Below the pieces are notes generated by a model. That model worked only from the letters and a program-made list of their open reading frames with translations, was not told the origin of the DNA and made no database searches. Made by a program: the position numbers and the translations under genes. From Streptomyces canus (GTDB lineage: Bacteria > Actinomycetota > Actinomycetes > Streptomycetales > Streptomycetaceae): 64,000 nucleotides of DNA. The stretch is from the NCBI RefSeq assembly GCF_030815415.1, contig NZ_JAUSWW010000001.1, positions 8,432,001 through 8,496,000 of the forward strand. The letters run 5' to 3'. Of the stretch, positions 21,045 to 29,985 are shown in pieces. Numbering within the stretch: position 1 is the first letter of the stretch; every line of letters starts with the position of its first letter.

Positions 21045-22533
21045 GCCGCAGGACCCGGACTCCCTGCCCCGCGCACCAGACGGCGAGGATGAGCAGCGCC
21101 GCGTGGGGCACCCAGTCGCCGAAGCGGACGTACGGCGTGACACCCGTGGCCAGCGGTACCTCGTAGACCGTCGTCGCGCTCGCGCTCGTGCCCAGCCATG
21201 AGCCGACCCGCTGTCCCTCCGGGCCGTAGACGGCCGAGACACCGGTCAGGGTTGAGTGGACCATCGGGCGGCCCGTCTCGGCGGCGCGCAGGGCGGCGAG
21301 CGAGGCGTGCTGCTCGGGGGCCCAGCTGTGCTGGAAGCTCGACGTCGACGACTGGGCGATCAGCACCTCGGCACCGTCCTCGGCCAGATGCCGGCTCATG
21401 TCGGGGAACGCGGACTCGAAGCAGACCATCGGACCGATCCGCAGACCGTGGCCGACGTCCATCACGACCTGTTCGGAGCCCTGCCTGCGGTTCACGCCCG
21501 CAGCCTTGCCCACCGAGGTCGCCCAGCCGAGCAGTGAGCGGAAGGGGATGTACTCGCCGAAGGGCACGAGCCGCATCTTGTCGTAGCGATCGCCGGTGAG
21601 CCCGGCGGGGCCGACGAGCACCGAACTCTTGTAGATGCCGGGCTTGTCGGAGCGCCGGGCGTCCACGTTGACGAGGATGTCGGCGCCGGTCTCGCTCGAG
21701 AGCGCGGCGAGCCTGCGGGCGAGGTCGGGCCGGTCGACGAGGTCGAAGCCGACACTGCTCTCGCCCCACACCACCAGGTCCACGTCCTGCCCGGCCAGTC
21801 GACGGGTGAGCTGTTCCTCGCGGGCGAAGCGCCGGTCGACGCCCTCGATGACACCCGGCTGTACGACGGCGATCCGTACGCCGCCGTCGGCTTCCGGGCG
21901 CGGCGACCACATCCAGGCCGCCGAGGCGGCGGCGGCCGCGGCCAGGAGAGCGGCCAGCGCGGGAACGCGGGACTGCCGGACGGTGATCAGCACGGCGACG
22001 GCGACGTTCACGGCCACCACCAGGAAGCTGATCAGCCACACCCCGCCCACCGAGGCCAGCCGCAGCGCCGGCTCCACCTCCCACTGACTGGCGCCGAGCA
22101 TGCCCCAGGGCCCGCCGAGGCCCTGCCAGGAACGGACGAGCTCCACCAGCAGCCAGCCCGAGGGCAGCACGAGGAGGGCGCCGCAGATCCGGCCGCGCGA
22201 GGGCGTCCCGGCGAGGAAGCTGCGGACCAGCCATCCCCAGGGCAGCCACAGTGCGCCGAGGAGGGCCGCGATGACGAAGGTGAACACATGCAGGCTCGGC
22301 AGCAGCCAGTGGTGCATGGCCAGCATGAACCCGAGCCCGCCGAACCAGCCGTCGTACGCCGCCCTCTTCCCGGTCGGTGCGGAGCGGACCAGGACGATCC
22401 AGGGGACCAGGGCGACGTAGGCGAACCACCACAGGGACGGGGCGGGGAAGGCGAGCACGGGCAGGGCGCCGGCGAGCGCGGCGGCGGTGGAACGTCGCCA
22501 GGGGGAGGTGAGCCAGTGGCCGAGCGTCTTCAT
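20968..22533 (-). CDS. lnt: apolipoprotein N-acyltransferase
   Basis: 521 aa integral membrane enzyme that N-acylates the lipid-modified cysteine of lipoproteins. About six to eight N-terminal helices lead to a carbon-nitrogen hydrolase domain with the catalytic triad Glu258 (VVWGESSV), Lys319 (YDKMRLVPFGEY) and Cys371 (MVCFESAF), spaced much as in E. coli Lnt. A C-terminal Pro/Arg tail is extra. ATG 22533; a further start ten codons upstream is arginine-rich and less likely. The lipoprotein genes elsewhere in the window are potential substrates. Confidence 0.93.
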   Translation of the reverse strand: MKTLGHWLTSPWRRSTAAALAGALPVLAFPAPSLWWFAYVALVPWIVLVRSAPTGKRAAYDGWFGGLGFMLAMHHWLLPSLHVFTFVIAALLGALWLPWGWLVRSFLAGTPSRGRICGALLVLPSGWLLVELVRSWQGLGGPWGMLGASQWEVEPALRLASVGGVWLISFLVVAVNVAVAVLITVRQSRVPALAALLAAAAAASAAWMWSPRPEADGGVRIAVVQPGVIEGVDRRFAREEQLTRRLAGQDVDLVVWGESSVGFDLVDRPDLARRLAALSSETGADILVNVDARRSDKPGIYKSSVLVGPAGLTGDRYDKMRLVPFGEYIPFRSLLGWATSVGKAAGVNRRQGSEQVVMDVGHGLRIGPMVCFESAFPDMSRHLAEDGAEVLIAQSSTSSFQHSWAPEQHASLAALRAAETGRPMVHSTLTGVSAVYGPEGQRVGSWLGTSASATTVYEVPLATGVTPYVRFGDWVPHAALLILAVWCAGQGVRVLRLRRSAPGPRAPPVRTAHGSPAHPGR

Positions 22534-22619
22534 ACGGCGCCTCCTACCCCGTGCGTCCCTCAAGTGTGCGTGGTGCGTGGTGCGGACGCCCCGGGGACAG
22601 CGGGAGCCGACTCAGTTGA

Positions 22620-23099
22620 TCACGGACGGGGGGTGGGGGCAGGGAGGCGCCGCCACTTCTCCTGTACGACGACCTCGCGGAGCCGCCAGCCGTCGTGCGT
22701 GCGCAGCAGCCCGAAGGCGTAGCGGCCGCCGCAGATGAAGTCCGGGGCCGCACCGGCTCCGTCGCCGTCCCGGTCGATGCGCATCGGATTGACGTAGTCG
22801 GCCTGGACGCGGGCCGTGTCGCCTGTGTCGTGGTCCCACTGACCGAAGGCGATACGCCGGTTGACGATCAGATGCTGCCGCATCGAGAACACCCGCAGGC
22901 TCTCCGCGAGCCAGGTGGCGACCTGCCCGGCGTCTCCCTCGACACCGCCGGCCGAGCGGTAGTCCGCGCGTCCGTCCGAGGCGAACAGCTTTCGGTACCC
23001 CTCCCAGTCGCCGTCGTCCACGGCCACCGCGTACTCGGTGATCAGTTCGTCGACGGCCAGCCGGTCCATCACGGTGGCGAGCTCCACACGCTGCGTCAT
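22620..23099 (-). CDS. SnoaL/NTF2-like fold protein
   Basis: 159 aa. ATVMDRLAVDELITEYAVAVDDGDWEGYRKLFASDGRADYRSAGG is the SnoaL_4 / aromatic-ring-dioxygenase-beta-like start; the remainder gives the curved sheet (GWRLREVVVQEKWRRLP). Such domains act as cyclases, isomerases or small-substrate binding proteins. It lies 76 bases downstream of an FAD monooxygenase on the same strand, a pairing often seen for hydroxylation-linked steps. ATG 23099; the upstream GTG adds six residues only. Confidence 0.8.
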   Translation of the reverse strand: MTQRVELATVMDRLAVDELITEYAVAVDDGDWEGYRKLFASDGRADYRSAGGVEGDAGQVATWLAESLRVFSMRQHLIVNRRIAFGQWDHDTGDTARVQADYVNPMRIDRDGDGAGAAPDFICGGRYAFGLLRTHDGWRLREVVVQEKWRRLPAPTPRP

Positions 23100-23175
23100 C
23101 GGCTCAGTGTTGGGCACGGGGCGGGCGGGGCCAAGAGGCGTGCGGTGACATTCGGGTGGCGGGCCGGGTGGCGGC

Positions 23176-24354
23176 TCATGGCGTCGCCTCCTCGTCGAGG
23201 ACGTCGGCCGCCCATGCGGTCGCCACCGGCAGGAACTCGTGTTCGGCCGCGTGCGCCGCCATCCGGGCGTTCCGTGCCCCGGCCTCCGGCCCGTCCGGGA
23301 GGTGGAACTCGTCGCCCGCGTGCGCGGAACGGGCCTGCATCCGCGTGGCGGTGGTCAGCCGGCGGCGTACGTACCGGTCGAGTGCGGCGGGTACGTCGGC
23401 GGGGTCCGCGTCCGTGAGGCAGTCGCCGAGCACGGCCGCGTCGAGGATCGCCTGGGCCGCACCCTGGGCCTGGAACGGCACCATCGCGTGGGCGCTGTCG
23501 CCCAGCAGGGTCACCCGTCCGGCGTTCCAGCGGGGGAGCGGGGAGCGGGTGTGGACGCCCCAGCGGTACATCCGCCCCGCGCGTTCGAGGACCCGGACGA
23601 TCCGGGGGTCCCACCCCTCGAAGGCGTGCAGCGGCTCTCCGGGCTCCGCGAGGGCGGTCCACGACTCCTGTGCCGTCTTCGTCCCGAACACGGCCACGAC
23701 GTTGAGGAGTTCGCCACGGCGCACCCGGTAGTGGACGAAGTGCCGGCCGGGGCCGAGCCAGATCCCGGTGTCGGGCAGGTCCAGATCGGCGACCTGCCCG
23801 GCCGGGAGGAGTGCCCGGTACGCGGCGGTGTTGGAGAACACCGCCGCGTCCGCGCCGAAGAGCCACTGGCGGGCCGCCGAGCGGATGCCGTCCGCGGCCA
23901 CGACGAGGTCCGCCGACAGCCGCTCGCCACCGGCCGTCGTCACCTGGGCGGACCCCTCGTCCTGGCCGATCCCCACGACCTGGGTGCCGAGCCGCACCGA
24001 CTCGGACGGCACGGCGGCGGCCAGGGCCTGCTGCAGATCGGCCCGGTGCAGTTGCAGATAGGGCGCCCCGAACGCGTCGTCGACCTCGCGGCCGAGCGCG
24101 TAGTGGCAGATCTCCGTCCCGTCGGACCAGGCGCGGAAGCTCAGCCGGCCGGGCGGGGCGGCCTGCGCGGCGACCGCGTCGAGCCGGTCCAGGAGGCGCA
24201 GCACCCGCGTGGCGTTGGGCGCGAGCTGGATCCCGGCGCCGGTCTCGGTGAACCGCGGCAGCTGCTCGACCAGCGTGACCTCGTGCCCGGCGCGGCGCAG
24301 ACTCAGCGTCGCGGCCAGCCCGCCGATGCCCGCGCCTATGACGATGGCTCGCAT
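23176..24354 (-). CDS. FAD-dependent monooxygenase (salicylate-hydroxylase-like)
   Basis: 392 aa. AIVIGAGIGGLAATLSL (FAD Rossmann), LVVAADGIRSAARQ (DG motif) and RVTLLGDSAHAMVPFQAQGA (GD motif) are complete. GAGIQLAPNATRVL and the QAQGAAQAILDAAVLG helix resemble salicylate or 3-hydroxybenzoate hydroxylases. It may act with the SnoaL-like gene downstream. No regulator is adjacent. The frame stays open 120 bp upstream, but MRAIVIG is the natural start, with the FAD fold beginning at residue 3. It is not a recent duplicate of the monooxygenase at 18.9-20.1 kb. Confidence 0.88.
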   Translation of the reverse strand: MRAIVIGAGIGGLAATLSLRRAGHEVTLVEQLPRFTETGAGIQLAPNATRVLRLLDRLDAVAAQAAPPGRLSFRAWSDGTEICHYALGREVDDAFGAPYLQLHRADLQQALAAAVPSESVRLGTQVVGIGQDEGSAQVTTAGGERLSADLVVAADGIRSAARQWLFGADAAVFSNTAAYRALLPAGQVADLDLPDTGIWLGPGRHFVHYRVRRGELLNVVAVFGTKTAQESWTALAEPGEPLHAFEGWDPRIVRVLERAGRMYRWGVHTRSPLPRWNAGRVTLLGDSAHAMVPFQAQGAAQAILDAAVLGDCLTDADPADVPAALDRYVRRRLTTATRMQARSAHAGDEFHLPDGPEAGARNARMAAHAAEHEFLPVATAWAADVLDEEATP

Positions 24355-24507
24355 GACACGACGGTAGCGAAGGGAACTCCGGTGCCGTACGGGGGATTTC
24401 GGGCGTCGGTACGACCACGGCCGAGGGCTCGCGGTACGCCGGCCGCCTGCCCCCAGGGGTGAAGAGGTCTCCATCGTGGCAGGTGGGAGGACCGGTGACC
24501 CGGCAGG

Positions 24508-25077
24508 TCAGAGGAGCACACGCAACCGCTCGAACGCCGTCGGTGTCGGGCGGTCCGGCAGGAACTCCTTGATGCGCAGGGCGCATTCCCTCGGGGTGGC
24601 GCTGTCGGTGTCGCACTCGATGTCGTAGATCCCGTGGGAGTGCACCTGCTCCAGTTGGCCGGCCGCGAGCCCGGGCGGCCGGTCGCCCCGCTCGCTCTCC
24701 CGGCGCGCCAGCTCCAGGGGCGGGCAGTACACGCCGACGAACACCACGTCCCGGGGTGCGAACAGCGACAGGCAGTCGTGGAGCCGCCACTGGGCGCTCA
24801 GCACATGGTCGACGACGACGTTGTTCCCCGCGGCCGCCATCCCCGCGACCGCGCGGTGGAAGCCCTGCCAGGTGCGGTGCAGCAGGGCGGCCACCTGGTC
24901 CGGCGGCACGGAGGCACTCGAGCGCATCGCGTGGAACGCGTCCACGGGCATGTGGAACCAGGGTTCGTCCAGGATCGACAGCAGTTCGGTCGCGATGCTC
25001 GACTTGCCCGAACTGGAGGTGCCGTTCAGGAAGATGACGAGGCCCTGGCGCGCGGGGACGCTGTCGAGATGCTCCAT
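24508..25077 (-). CDS. chloramphenicol-phosphotransferase-like (CPT) kinase
   Basis: 189 aa. The P-loop NGTSSSGKSS (residues about 18-27) and the following FHMPVDAFHAMR and VVVDHVLSAQWRLHDCLSL closely follow Streptomyces venezuelae CPT, which inactivates chloramphenicol by 3'-phosphorylation (178 aa). An Asp in the VDAFH segment is the proposed catalytic base in CPT. Many genomic homologues are not proven resistance enzymes, so the substrate remains open. It stands alone, divergent from a hypothetical gene. Confidence 0.83.
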   Translation of the reverse strand: MEHLDSVPARQGLVIFLNGTSSSGKSSIATELLSILDEPWFHMPVDAFHAMRSSASVPPDQVAALLHRTWQGFHRAVAGMAAAGNNVVVDHVLSAQWRLHDCLSLFAPRDVVFVGVYCPPLELARRESERGDRPPGLAAGQLEQVHSHGIYDIECDTDSATPRECALRIKEFLPDRPTPTAFERLRVLL

Positions 25078-25127
25078 GGGGTGGATCTTAGGGGGCGCTT
25101 CGGCGACCGGTGAGGGATCATCGTGCG

Positions 25128-25709
25128 ATGACGCATGCCGCTTCCTTCCGCCACCAGTTCCGGTACGGCGGTTTCTACGAGTTGGGCATCGAGGTCGGTT
25201 CGACGGACGACGCCGGGCTTCAGGCCGTCCTGAGCGCGGTGTGGGCCGCGGCAGGCGTGCAGGGGTGCTACGGGCACGGGGACCGGGAGCCGGAGGAGCA
25301 GGAGGCCGTGCCCTGCACGGTCGCCTCGCTGCAGGAGTTCGGGCATCTCCACGGCCGGGTCCGGCTGCCTTCGGGGGACCTCGCCGCGTGCGGGGTCATG
25401 GCGGTCCGTGGCGGTGACGACAGCAGTGACTGGCTGGACTTCTATGTGCCGGACAGCGCGTTGGACGCTGCCGGAGTCTCCTACTGGGACGGTCGGTCCT
25501 TCTACCGCTCCGCCCTGATCGACGACTGGCTGGCCGGCATCGCCGCCGAGGCCTTCCGCAGCGCGCCGTTCAGTTGTGCCGCCGTCGGCTGGGAGGTCTC
25601 CGGATGCATCGACGCGGCGTCATTGGCCGGTGAGCTGCCCGAGAAGCGGGGCGTGGGCTATCTGGTGCCCCGCGACGGTGTCCTGCGCTATGGCCCGGCC
25701 AACGACTAG
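25128..25709 (+). CDS. hypothetical protein
   Basis: 193 aa, no recognised domain. A soluble acidic protein with FRHQFRYGGFYELGIEVGS near the start, a Cys-rich middle (GVQGCYGHGD, AVPCTVASL) and LDFYVPDSALD plus SALIDDWLAGIAAEAF. The pattern (domain halves with DWLDFYVP / IDDWL) is seen in uncharacterised actinomycete proteins. GC-rich third positions and an ATG directly after a short divergent region support it as real. No role can be assigned. Confidence 0.75.
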   Translation: MTHAASFRHQFRYGGFYELGIEVGSTDDAGLQAVLSAVWAAAGVQGCYGHGDREPEEQEAVPCTVASLQEFGHLHGRVRLPSGDLAACGVMAVRGGDDSSDWLDFYVPDSALDAAGVSYWDGRSFYRSALIDDWLAGIAAEAFRSAPFSCAAVGWEVSGCIDAASLAGELPEKRGVGYLVPRDGVLRYGPAND

Positions 25710-25723
25710 CCGCAGGCCTTGGT

Positions 25724-25903
25724 TCAGGCCGCCTTGGTGACTGTCGCTCGGATCGCGGCCGCCCACTCGACCACCAACAACTCGTATTCCTCGCGCTCCT
25801 GGGCCGACAGCGATCCGCCCGCCCGCAGCCACAGCGCACGGATCTGCTCGTTCACTTCGGCAGCAGACCGCACGGAACCAGAGGCCACGGAATAGGGGGG
25901 CAT
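25724..25903 (-). CDS. small conserved actinomycete protein, 59 aa
   Basis: MPPYSVASGSVRSAAEVNEQIRALWLRAGG then SLSAQEREEYELLVVEWAAAIRA: two amphipathic helices, a compact all-helical protein. The pattern is familiar to me from many Streptomyces genomes but has no assigned function. The frame also offers an upstream start ten codons earlier (MSVPALRLVL). It lies convergent with the hypothetical gene at 25.1-25.7 kb (14-base gap). Confidence 0.75.
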   Translation of the reverse strand: MPPYSVASGSVRSAAEVNEQIRALWLRAGGSLSAQEREEYELLVVEWAAAIRATVTKAA

Positions 25904-26017
25904 GAGGACAAGCCTAAGGGCAGGAACTGACACTCCGCTACCGAACGGCTACACACAACGTATGTGATGGGTCACGGTGTTCGCTGTGTGAACGTGTTGA
26001 CTCCGCTGTCGTGGGCG

Positions 26018-26893
26018 TCAGCCGGACGACTCCGCCGCGTGCGGGCTCAGCCCGCCGAACGTCACCAGCAGGATGATCACGATGCCGAGCACGATGCGGT
26101 ACCAGACGAACGGCATGAAGCTCTTGGTCGAGATGAACTTCATGAACCACGCGATGACCACGTATCCGACGATGAACGCGATGATCGTCGCGAAGATCGT
26201 CTGGGGCCAGTCCACGTGGCCGCCCTCCATCGCGTCCTTGGTCTCGAAGAGGCCGGACGCGAGAACCGCGGGGATGGCGAGGAGGAAGGAGTAGCGGGCC
26301 GCGGACTCGCGCTTGTAGCCCATGAAGAGGCCGCCGCTGATGGTGGCACCGGAGCGGGAGACGCCCGGGATGAGAGCGCAGGCCTGGCAGAGGCCGAAGA
26401 TCAGGCCGTCCCGTATGCCCAGGTTCTCCAGGCCCTTGCGCTGCTTGGCCGCGCGGTGCTTGCCGCCGCTCTCGTCGCGGGCCGCCATCCGGTCGGCGAT
26501 GCCGATGATGATGCCCACCACGATCAGCATGGTCGCCGTGATCCGCAGATCGCGGAACGGCCCCTCGATCTGGTCCTTGAGCGTCACGCCGAGCACCCCG
26601 ATGGGGATCGAGCCGACGATGACCAGCCAGCCCATCTGGGCGTCGTGGTTGCTCCGCATCTCCTTGTTGAACAGGGACCGGGTCCACGCCGAGATGATCC
26701 GCCCGATGTCCTTGCGGAAGTAGATCAGTACGGCCGCCTCGGTACCGATCTGCGTGATCGCTGTGAAGGCCGCGCCGGGGTCGTCCCACTTCGCGAAAGC
26801 CGCGGTCAGCCGCAGGTGCGCGCTGGAGGAGACGGGGAGGAACTCGGTCAGCCCCTGGACGAGTCCGAGGATGAAGGATTCAAACCAAGACAT
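26018..26893 (-). CDS. uppP: undecaprenyl-diphosphate phosphatase
   Basis: 291 aa membrane protein recycling undecaprenyl diphosphate for peptidoglycan synthesis; overexpression gives bacitracin resistance. Signatures: QGLTEFLPVSSSAHLRL near residue 14 (catalytic Glu and Ser) and LIPGVSRSGATISGGLFMGY, the second substrate motif with the essential Arg. About eight helices. ATG start directly before the first helix. Monocistronic, with 272 bp upstream. The Lys/Arg-rich loop (GGKHRAAKQRKGLENLG) faces the cytosol. Confidence 0.95.
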   Translation of the reverse strand: MSWFESFILGLVQGLTEFLPVSSSAHLRLTAAFAKWDDPGAAFTAITQIGTEAAVLIYFRKDIGRIISAWTRSLFNKEMRSNHDAQMGWLVIVGSIPIGVLGVTLKDQIEGPFRDLRITATMLIVVGIIIGIADRMAARDESGGKHRAAKQRKGLENLGIRDGLIFGLCQACALIPGVSRSGATISGGLFMGYKRESAARYSFLLAIPAVLASGLFETKDAMEGGHVDWPQTIFATIIAFIVGYVVIAWFMKFISTKSFMPFVWYRIVLGIVIILLVTFGGLSPHAAESSG

Positions 26894-27053
26894 GAAGGTA
26901 GGGAGTCCAAGCGCTGATCGGGGGGAGGAGTAATGGGCACACCGAGCCGTCCGGGCGCGGTGATCACAGGTGTGGAGGGCAGCCTAGCGGCCTCGGATGA
27001 CGGGGCTGGCACAGGGTGCGGGCCGAGCGCCGGTGAGCAGGGAGTACGGGCTG

Positions 27054-27103
27054 TTGACCGGCCAGGGTGCCGCCGCTTAGGTTGCTGCGGAGAGAAAGCG
27101 CTT
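27054..27103 (+). promoter_or_regulatory. promoter with LacI-type operator
   Basis: TTGACC (27054-27059), 17-bp spacer, TTAGGT (27077-27082). Just after the expected start is AAGCGCTT (27096-27103), inside GAAAGCGCTTGC, the CG-centred palindrome bound by many LacI-family sugar repressors. The regulator gene is not nearby. The remaining bases between uppP (26893) and 27166 show nothing else. Confidence 0.6.
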
Positions 27104-27165
27104 GCTGCTCCCATGGCAGGTGTCGGCGCTGTCCGCCGTTCGTTCGAGGAGTGCTGATCGCGTCC

Positions 27166-28311
27166 ATGTCACCCACCACTCCCTACGACGGGCGCCGCAT
27201 CCGGGCAGCCGTCATCGGTACCGGCGCCATCGCCCGGGGCTCCCATCTGACCGCGCTCGGCGCACTCGCCGAGCAGGGCGAGGTCGAGGTGGTCGCGGCG
27301 GTTGACATCGATGCCAAGGCCGTCGAGGCGTTCTGCGCGGCGGGCGGTGTCCCGCACGGCTATACCGATCTGGACCGCATGCTGCGCGAGCAGCGCCCCG
27401 ACCTCGTCACCATCTGCACCCCGCCGACCCTGCACCGCGACCAGACGGTCGCCGCGCTGCGCGCCGGGGCCTGGGTGTGGTGCGAGAAGCCGCCGGTGCC
27501 CACCCTCGCCGACTTCGACGCCGTGGAGGCGGAGGAGGGCAAGGAAGCCGGCCCGTACGCCTCCATCGTCTTCCAGCACCGCTTCGGCTCCGGCACCCGG
27601 CATGTGCGCCGCCTGCTCGACGGACAGGACCTCGGCCGCCCGCTCGTCGCGCACTGCCAGACCACCTGGTACCGCGACACCGCGTACTACGCCGTGCCCT
27701 GGCGCGGCCGCTGGGAGACCGAGGGCGGCGGCCCGGCGATGGGCCACGGCATCCACCAGATGGATCTCCTCCTCGACCTCCTCGGCCCGTGGAGCGAGGT
27801 GCGCGCCATGGCCGGGCGGCTGGTCCACGACGTACAGACCGAGGACGTCTCCACCGCGCTGGTCCGCTTCGAGAGCGGCGCGCTGGCCACGGTGGTGAAC
27901 AGCGTGCTGAGCCCCGACGAGGTCAGCCGCATCCGCATCGACTGCGAGCGCGCGACCGTCGAACTCACCCATCTGTACGGTCACAGCAACGAGAACTGGG
28001 CCATCACCCCGGCGCCCGGCGTGCCCGACGAGCAGGCCGCCACCTGGCGGGACTTCGGCGCGGACGTGCCCAGTTCGCACACGGAACAGCTGCGCGAGCT
28101 GGTCGCCAGCATGCGCGCCGGGGAGCGGCCGCGCAGCAGCGGTGCCGACGGACGTGGCAGCCTGGAACTGATCGCCGCGCTGTACAAGTCGGCGTTCACG
28201 GACGTCACGGTGCGGGCGGGCGAGATCGGCCCGGGCGACCCGTTCTACACGGCCATGCACGGGAACGCGCCCGGCTGGGCCCCCGTCGTCAGCGAGGAGG
28301 TGCCCGTATGA
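27166..28311 (+). CDS. Gfo/Idh/MocA-family oxidoreductase
   Basis: 381 aa. AAVIGTGAIARGSHLTAL (Rossmann turn), WCEKPPVPTLADFDAVEAEE (EKP motif with the catalytic-site Lys) and a C-terminal domain with HGIHQMDLLLDLLGPWSEV. Typical of NAD-dependent dehydrogenases acting on sugars or inositol. First gene of a three-gene unit with DUF6807 and cupin genes. ATG at 27166; GTG at 27151 in the same frame is an alternative, but its GAGGA is too close. Confidence 0.88.
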   Translation: MSPTTPYDGRRIRAAVIGTGAIARGSHLTALGALAEQGEVEVVAAVDIDAKAVEAFCAAGGVPHGYTDLDRMLREQRPDLVTICTPPTLHRDQTVAALRAGAWVWCEKPPVPTLADFDAVEAEEGKEAGPYASIVFQHRFGSGTRHVRRLLDGQDLGRPLVAHCQTTWYRDTAYYAVPWRGRWETEGGGPAMGHGIHQMDLLLDLLGPWSEVRAMAGRLVHDVQTEDVSTALVRFESGALATVVNSVLSPDEVSRIRIDCERATVELTHLYGHSNENWAITPAPGVPDEQAATWRDFGADVPSSHTEQLRELVASMRAGERPRSSGADGRGSLELIAALYKSAFTDVTVRAGEIGPGDPFYTAMHGNAPGWAPVVSEEVPV

Positions 28312-29234
28312 CCGGGCTGCGCATCGTCCACGCGCACGGCGACCGCATCACCGTGACCGACCCGGCCACCGGCGTGGAGCTGCTCGCCTACGTCTACCGG
28401 CCGGAGGCGGCCTGGGAGGCCCCCAAGCCGTACATCCACCCGCTGCGGACCCTGGCCGGCGACGTCGTCACCGACTACCGCCCCAACGACCACCGCTGGC
28501 ACAAGGGCCTGTCCCTGACCGCCTCGCACCTGTCGGGCGCCAACCTGTGGGGCGGCAACTCGTACGTGCACGGCGAGGGCTACCTCGAACTCCCCGAGCG
28601 CGTCGGGTCGATGGCGCACGTCGGCTTCGACGAGGTCCGCGCCGACGACGACCGGGTCGTTATCGCCGAACGGCTGACCTGGCACCCGTACAGCGGCGAG
28701 CTGTGGGCCGAGGAGCAGCGCCGGATCGAGATCCACGACGTGGACCAGCAGTCCGGATCGTGGGCGCTGACCTGGACGAGCGCCATCACCAACCGGCGTG
28801 ACGAGCCGCTGGTCTTCGGCAGCCCCACCACCGCCGGGCGCGAACTCGCCGGGTACACCGGCCTGTTCTGGCGCGGCCCGCGCGCCTTCCGCGACGGCCG
28901 CATCATCGCGCCGGACGCCGAGGGCCCCGGCCTGCTCGGCGCGCAGGCCCCCTGGCTGGCCCTGTCCGGCGAGCACGACGGCACGGACGGCCACGCCACC
29001 CTCGTCTTCGAGCACGCCCCGGAGAACGACCACCTCGGCACCGAAGGCGCCCACCCGGCCCACTGGTTCGTCCGCAACGAGCCGTGGGCCGGCGTGGCCC
29101 CCTCCTGGGCCTTCTACGACGAGCTCGAACTCGCCCCCGGCGACACCCTCACCCGCCGCTACCGCGTCGTCGTCGCCGACGGCGCCTGGGAGCGGGAGGA
29201 GATCGCCAAGTACCTGGAGGCACACCCGTGGTGA
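28308..29234 (+). CDS. DUF6807 / PmoA-family protein
   Basis: 308 aa. YRPEAAWEAPKPYIHPLRTLAG, DYRPNDHRWHKGLSLTASHLSGANLWGG and GPRAFRDGRIIAPDA match the family named for methane oxygenase PmoA but unrelated to the enzyme, found in carbohydrate-catabolic operons. The conserved HRWHKGL and ANLWGG suggest a beta-sandwich ligand pocket. It overlaps the dehydrogenase by 4 nt (ATGA). A role in sugar recognition or processing is inference from context. Confidence 0.8.
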   Translation: MTGLRIVHAHGDRITVTDPATGVELLAYVYRPEAAWEAPKPYIHPLRTLAGDVVTDYRPNDHRWHKGLSLTASHLSGANLWGGNSYVHGEGYLELPERVGSMAHVGFDEVRADDDRVVIAERLTWHPYSGELWAEEQRRIEIHDVDQQSGSWALTWTSAITNRRDEPLVFGSPTTAGRELAGYTGLFWRGPRAFRDGRIIAPDAEGPGLLGAQAPWLALSGEHDGTDGHATLVFEHAPENDHLGTEGAHPAHWFVRNEPWAGVAPSWAFYDELELAPGDTLTRRYRVVVADGAWEREEIAKYLEAHPW

Positions 29235-29935
29235 CCGCCTTCGAGGGACTGCCCGGCGGGGTCGCCGTCTCGCATCTGTGCGTGTACGACTGGCCCGCCG
29301 CCGACGGCGTCTCCGGCGGAACCCCCCATATGCACCTGACCTGTTCGGAGGCGCACGTCGTCACCGGCGGCCGGGGTTCGGTGCAGACCCTCACGACGTC
29401 CGGGTACGACGGCACGCCCCTCGTACCCGGCACGGTCGCCCGGTTCACGCCGGGCACCGTCCACCGGCTGGTCAACGAGGACGATCTGCGCATCACCGTC
29501 CTGATGCAGAACAGCGGGCTGCCGGAGGCGGGGGACGCGGTGCTCACGCTGCCCCCGGTGCACCTGGCCGACCCGGAGGCGTACGCCGCCGCGACCGTCA
29601 TCCCCGCGGACGCGCCCGAGGAGGAACGCGAGCGCATCGCCCGGGCCCGCCGCGACCTCGCTCTGGAGGGCTACCGGATGCTGCGGGAGGCTCCCGAGGG
29701 GCTGGCCGACTTCCATCGCGCGGCCGCCGCGCTCGTACGGCCGCGACTGGCCGAGTGGCGGGAACGCTGGCGCAACGGTGCGGCGGCCGCCGCCGCGGCG
29801 ACGGGGGAGCAGCTCGACCGCCTCGAACAGGGCGACCTCTCCCACCTCGCCGACGCCGTCGTACGCGCGGAACAGCCGTCGGAGTACGGCAAGTTCGGGA
29901 TGTGCGGACGGCTGGACGTCTACCAGGGAGTCTGA
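29228..29935 (+). CDS. cupin-domain protein
   Basis: 235 aa. TPHMHLTCSEAHVVTGGRGSVQTL is cupin motif 1 (His-Xn-His/Glu metal ligands), and LVPGTVARFTPGTVHRLVN is motif 2 (His). A helical C-terminal extension (FHRAAAALVRPRLAEWRERW) is uncommon for small cupins. Overlaps DUF6807 by a few bases (GTG 28 or 31 in 29228-29233); third member of the carbohydrate-type operon. Possible isomerase or sensing role; unknown. Confidence 0.82.
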   Translation: MVTAFEGLPGGVAVSHLCVYDWPAADGVSGGTPHMHLTCSEAHVVTGGRGSVQTLTTSGYDGTPLVPGTVARFTPGTVHRLVNEDDLRITVLMQNSGLPEAGDAVLTLPPVHLADPEAYAAATVIPADAPEEERERIARARRDLALEGYRMLREAPEGLADFHRAAAALVRPRLAEWRERWRNGAAAAAAATGEQLDRLEQGDLSHLADAVVRAEQPSEYGKFGMCGRLDVYQGV

Positions 29936-29985
29936 TCCGGCTGCTCCGTCGCGACACCGTGGGCGGACGCGCCTAGCCTGGAGTC

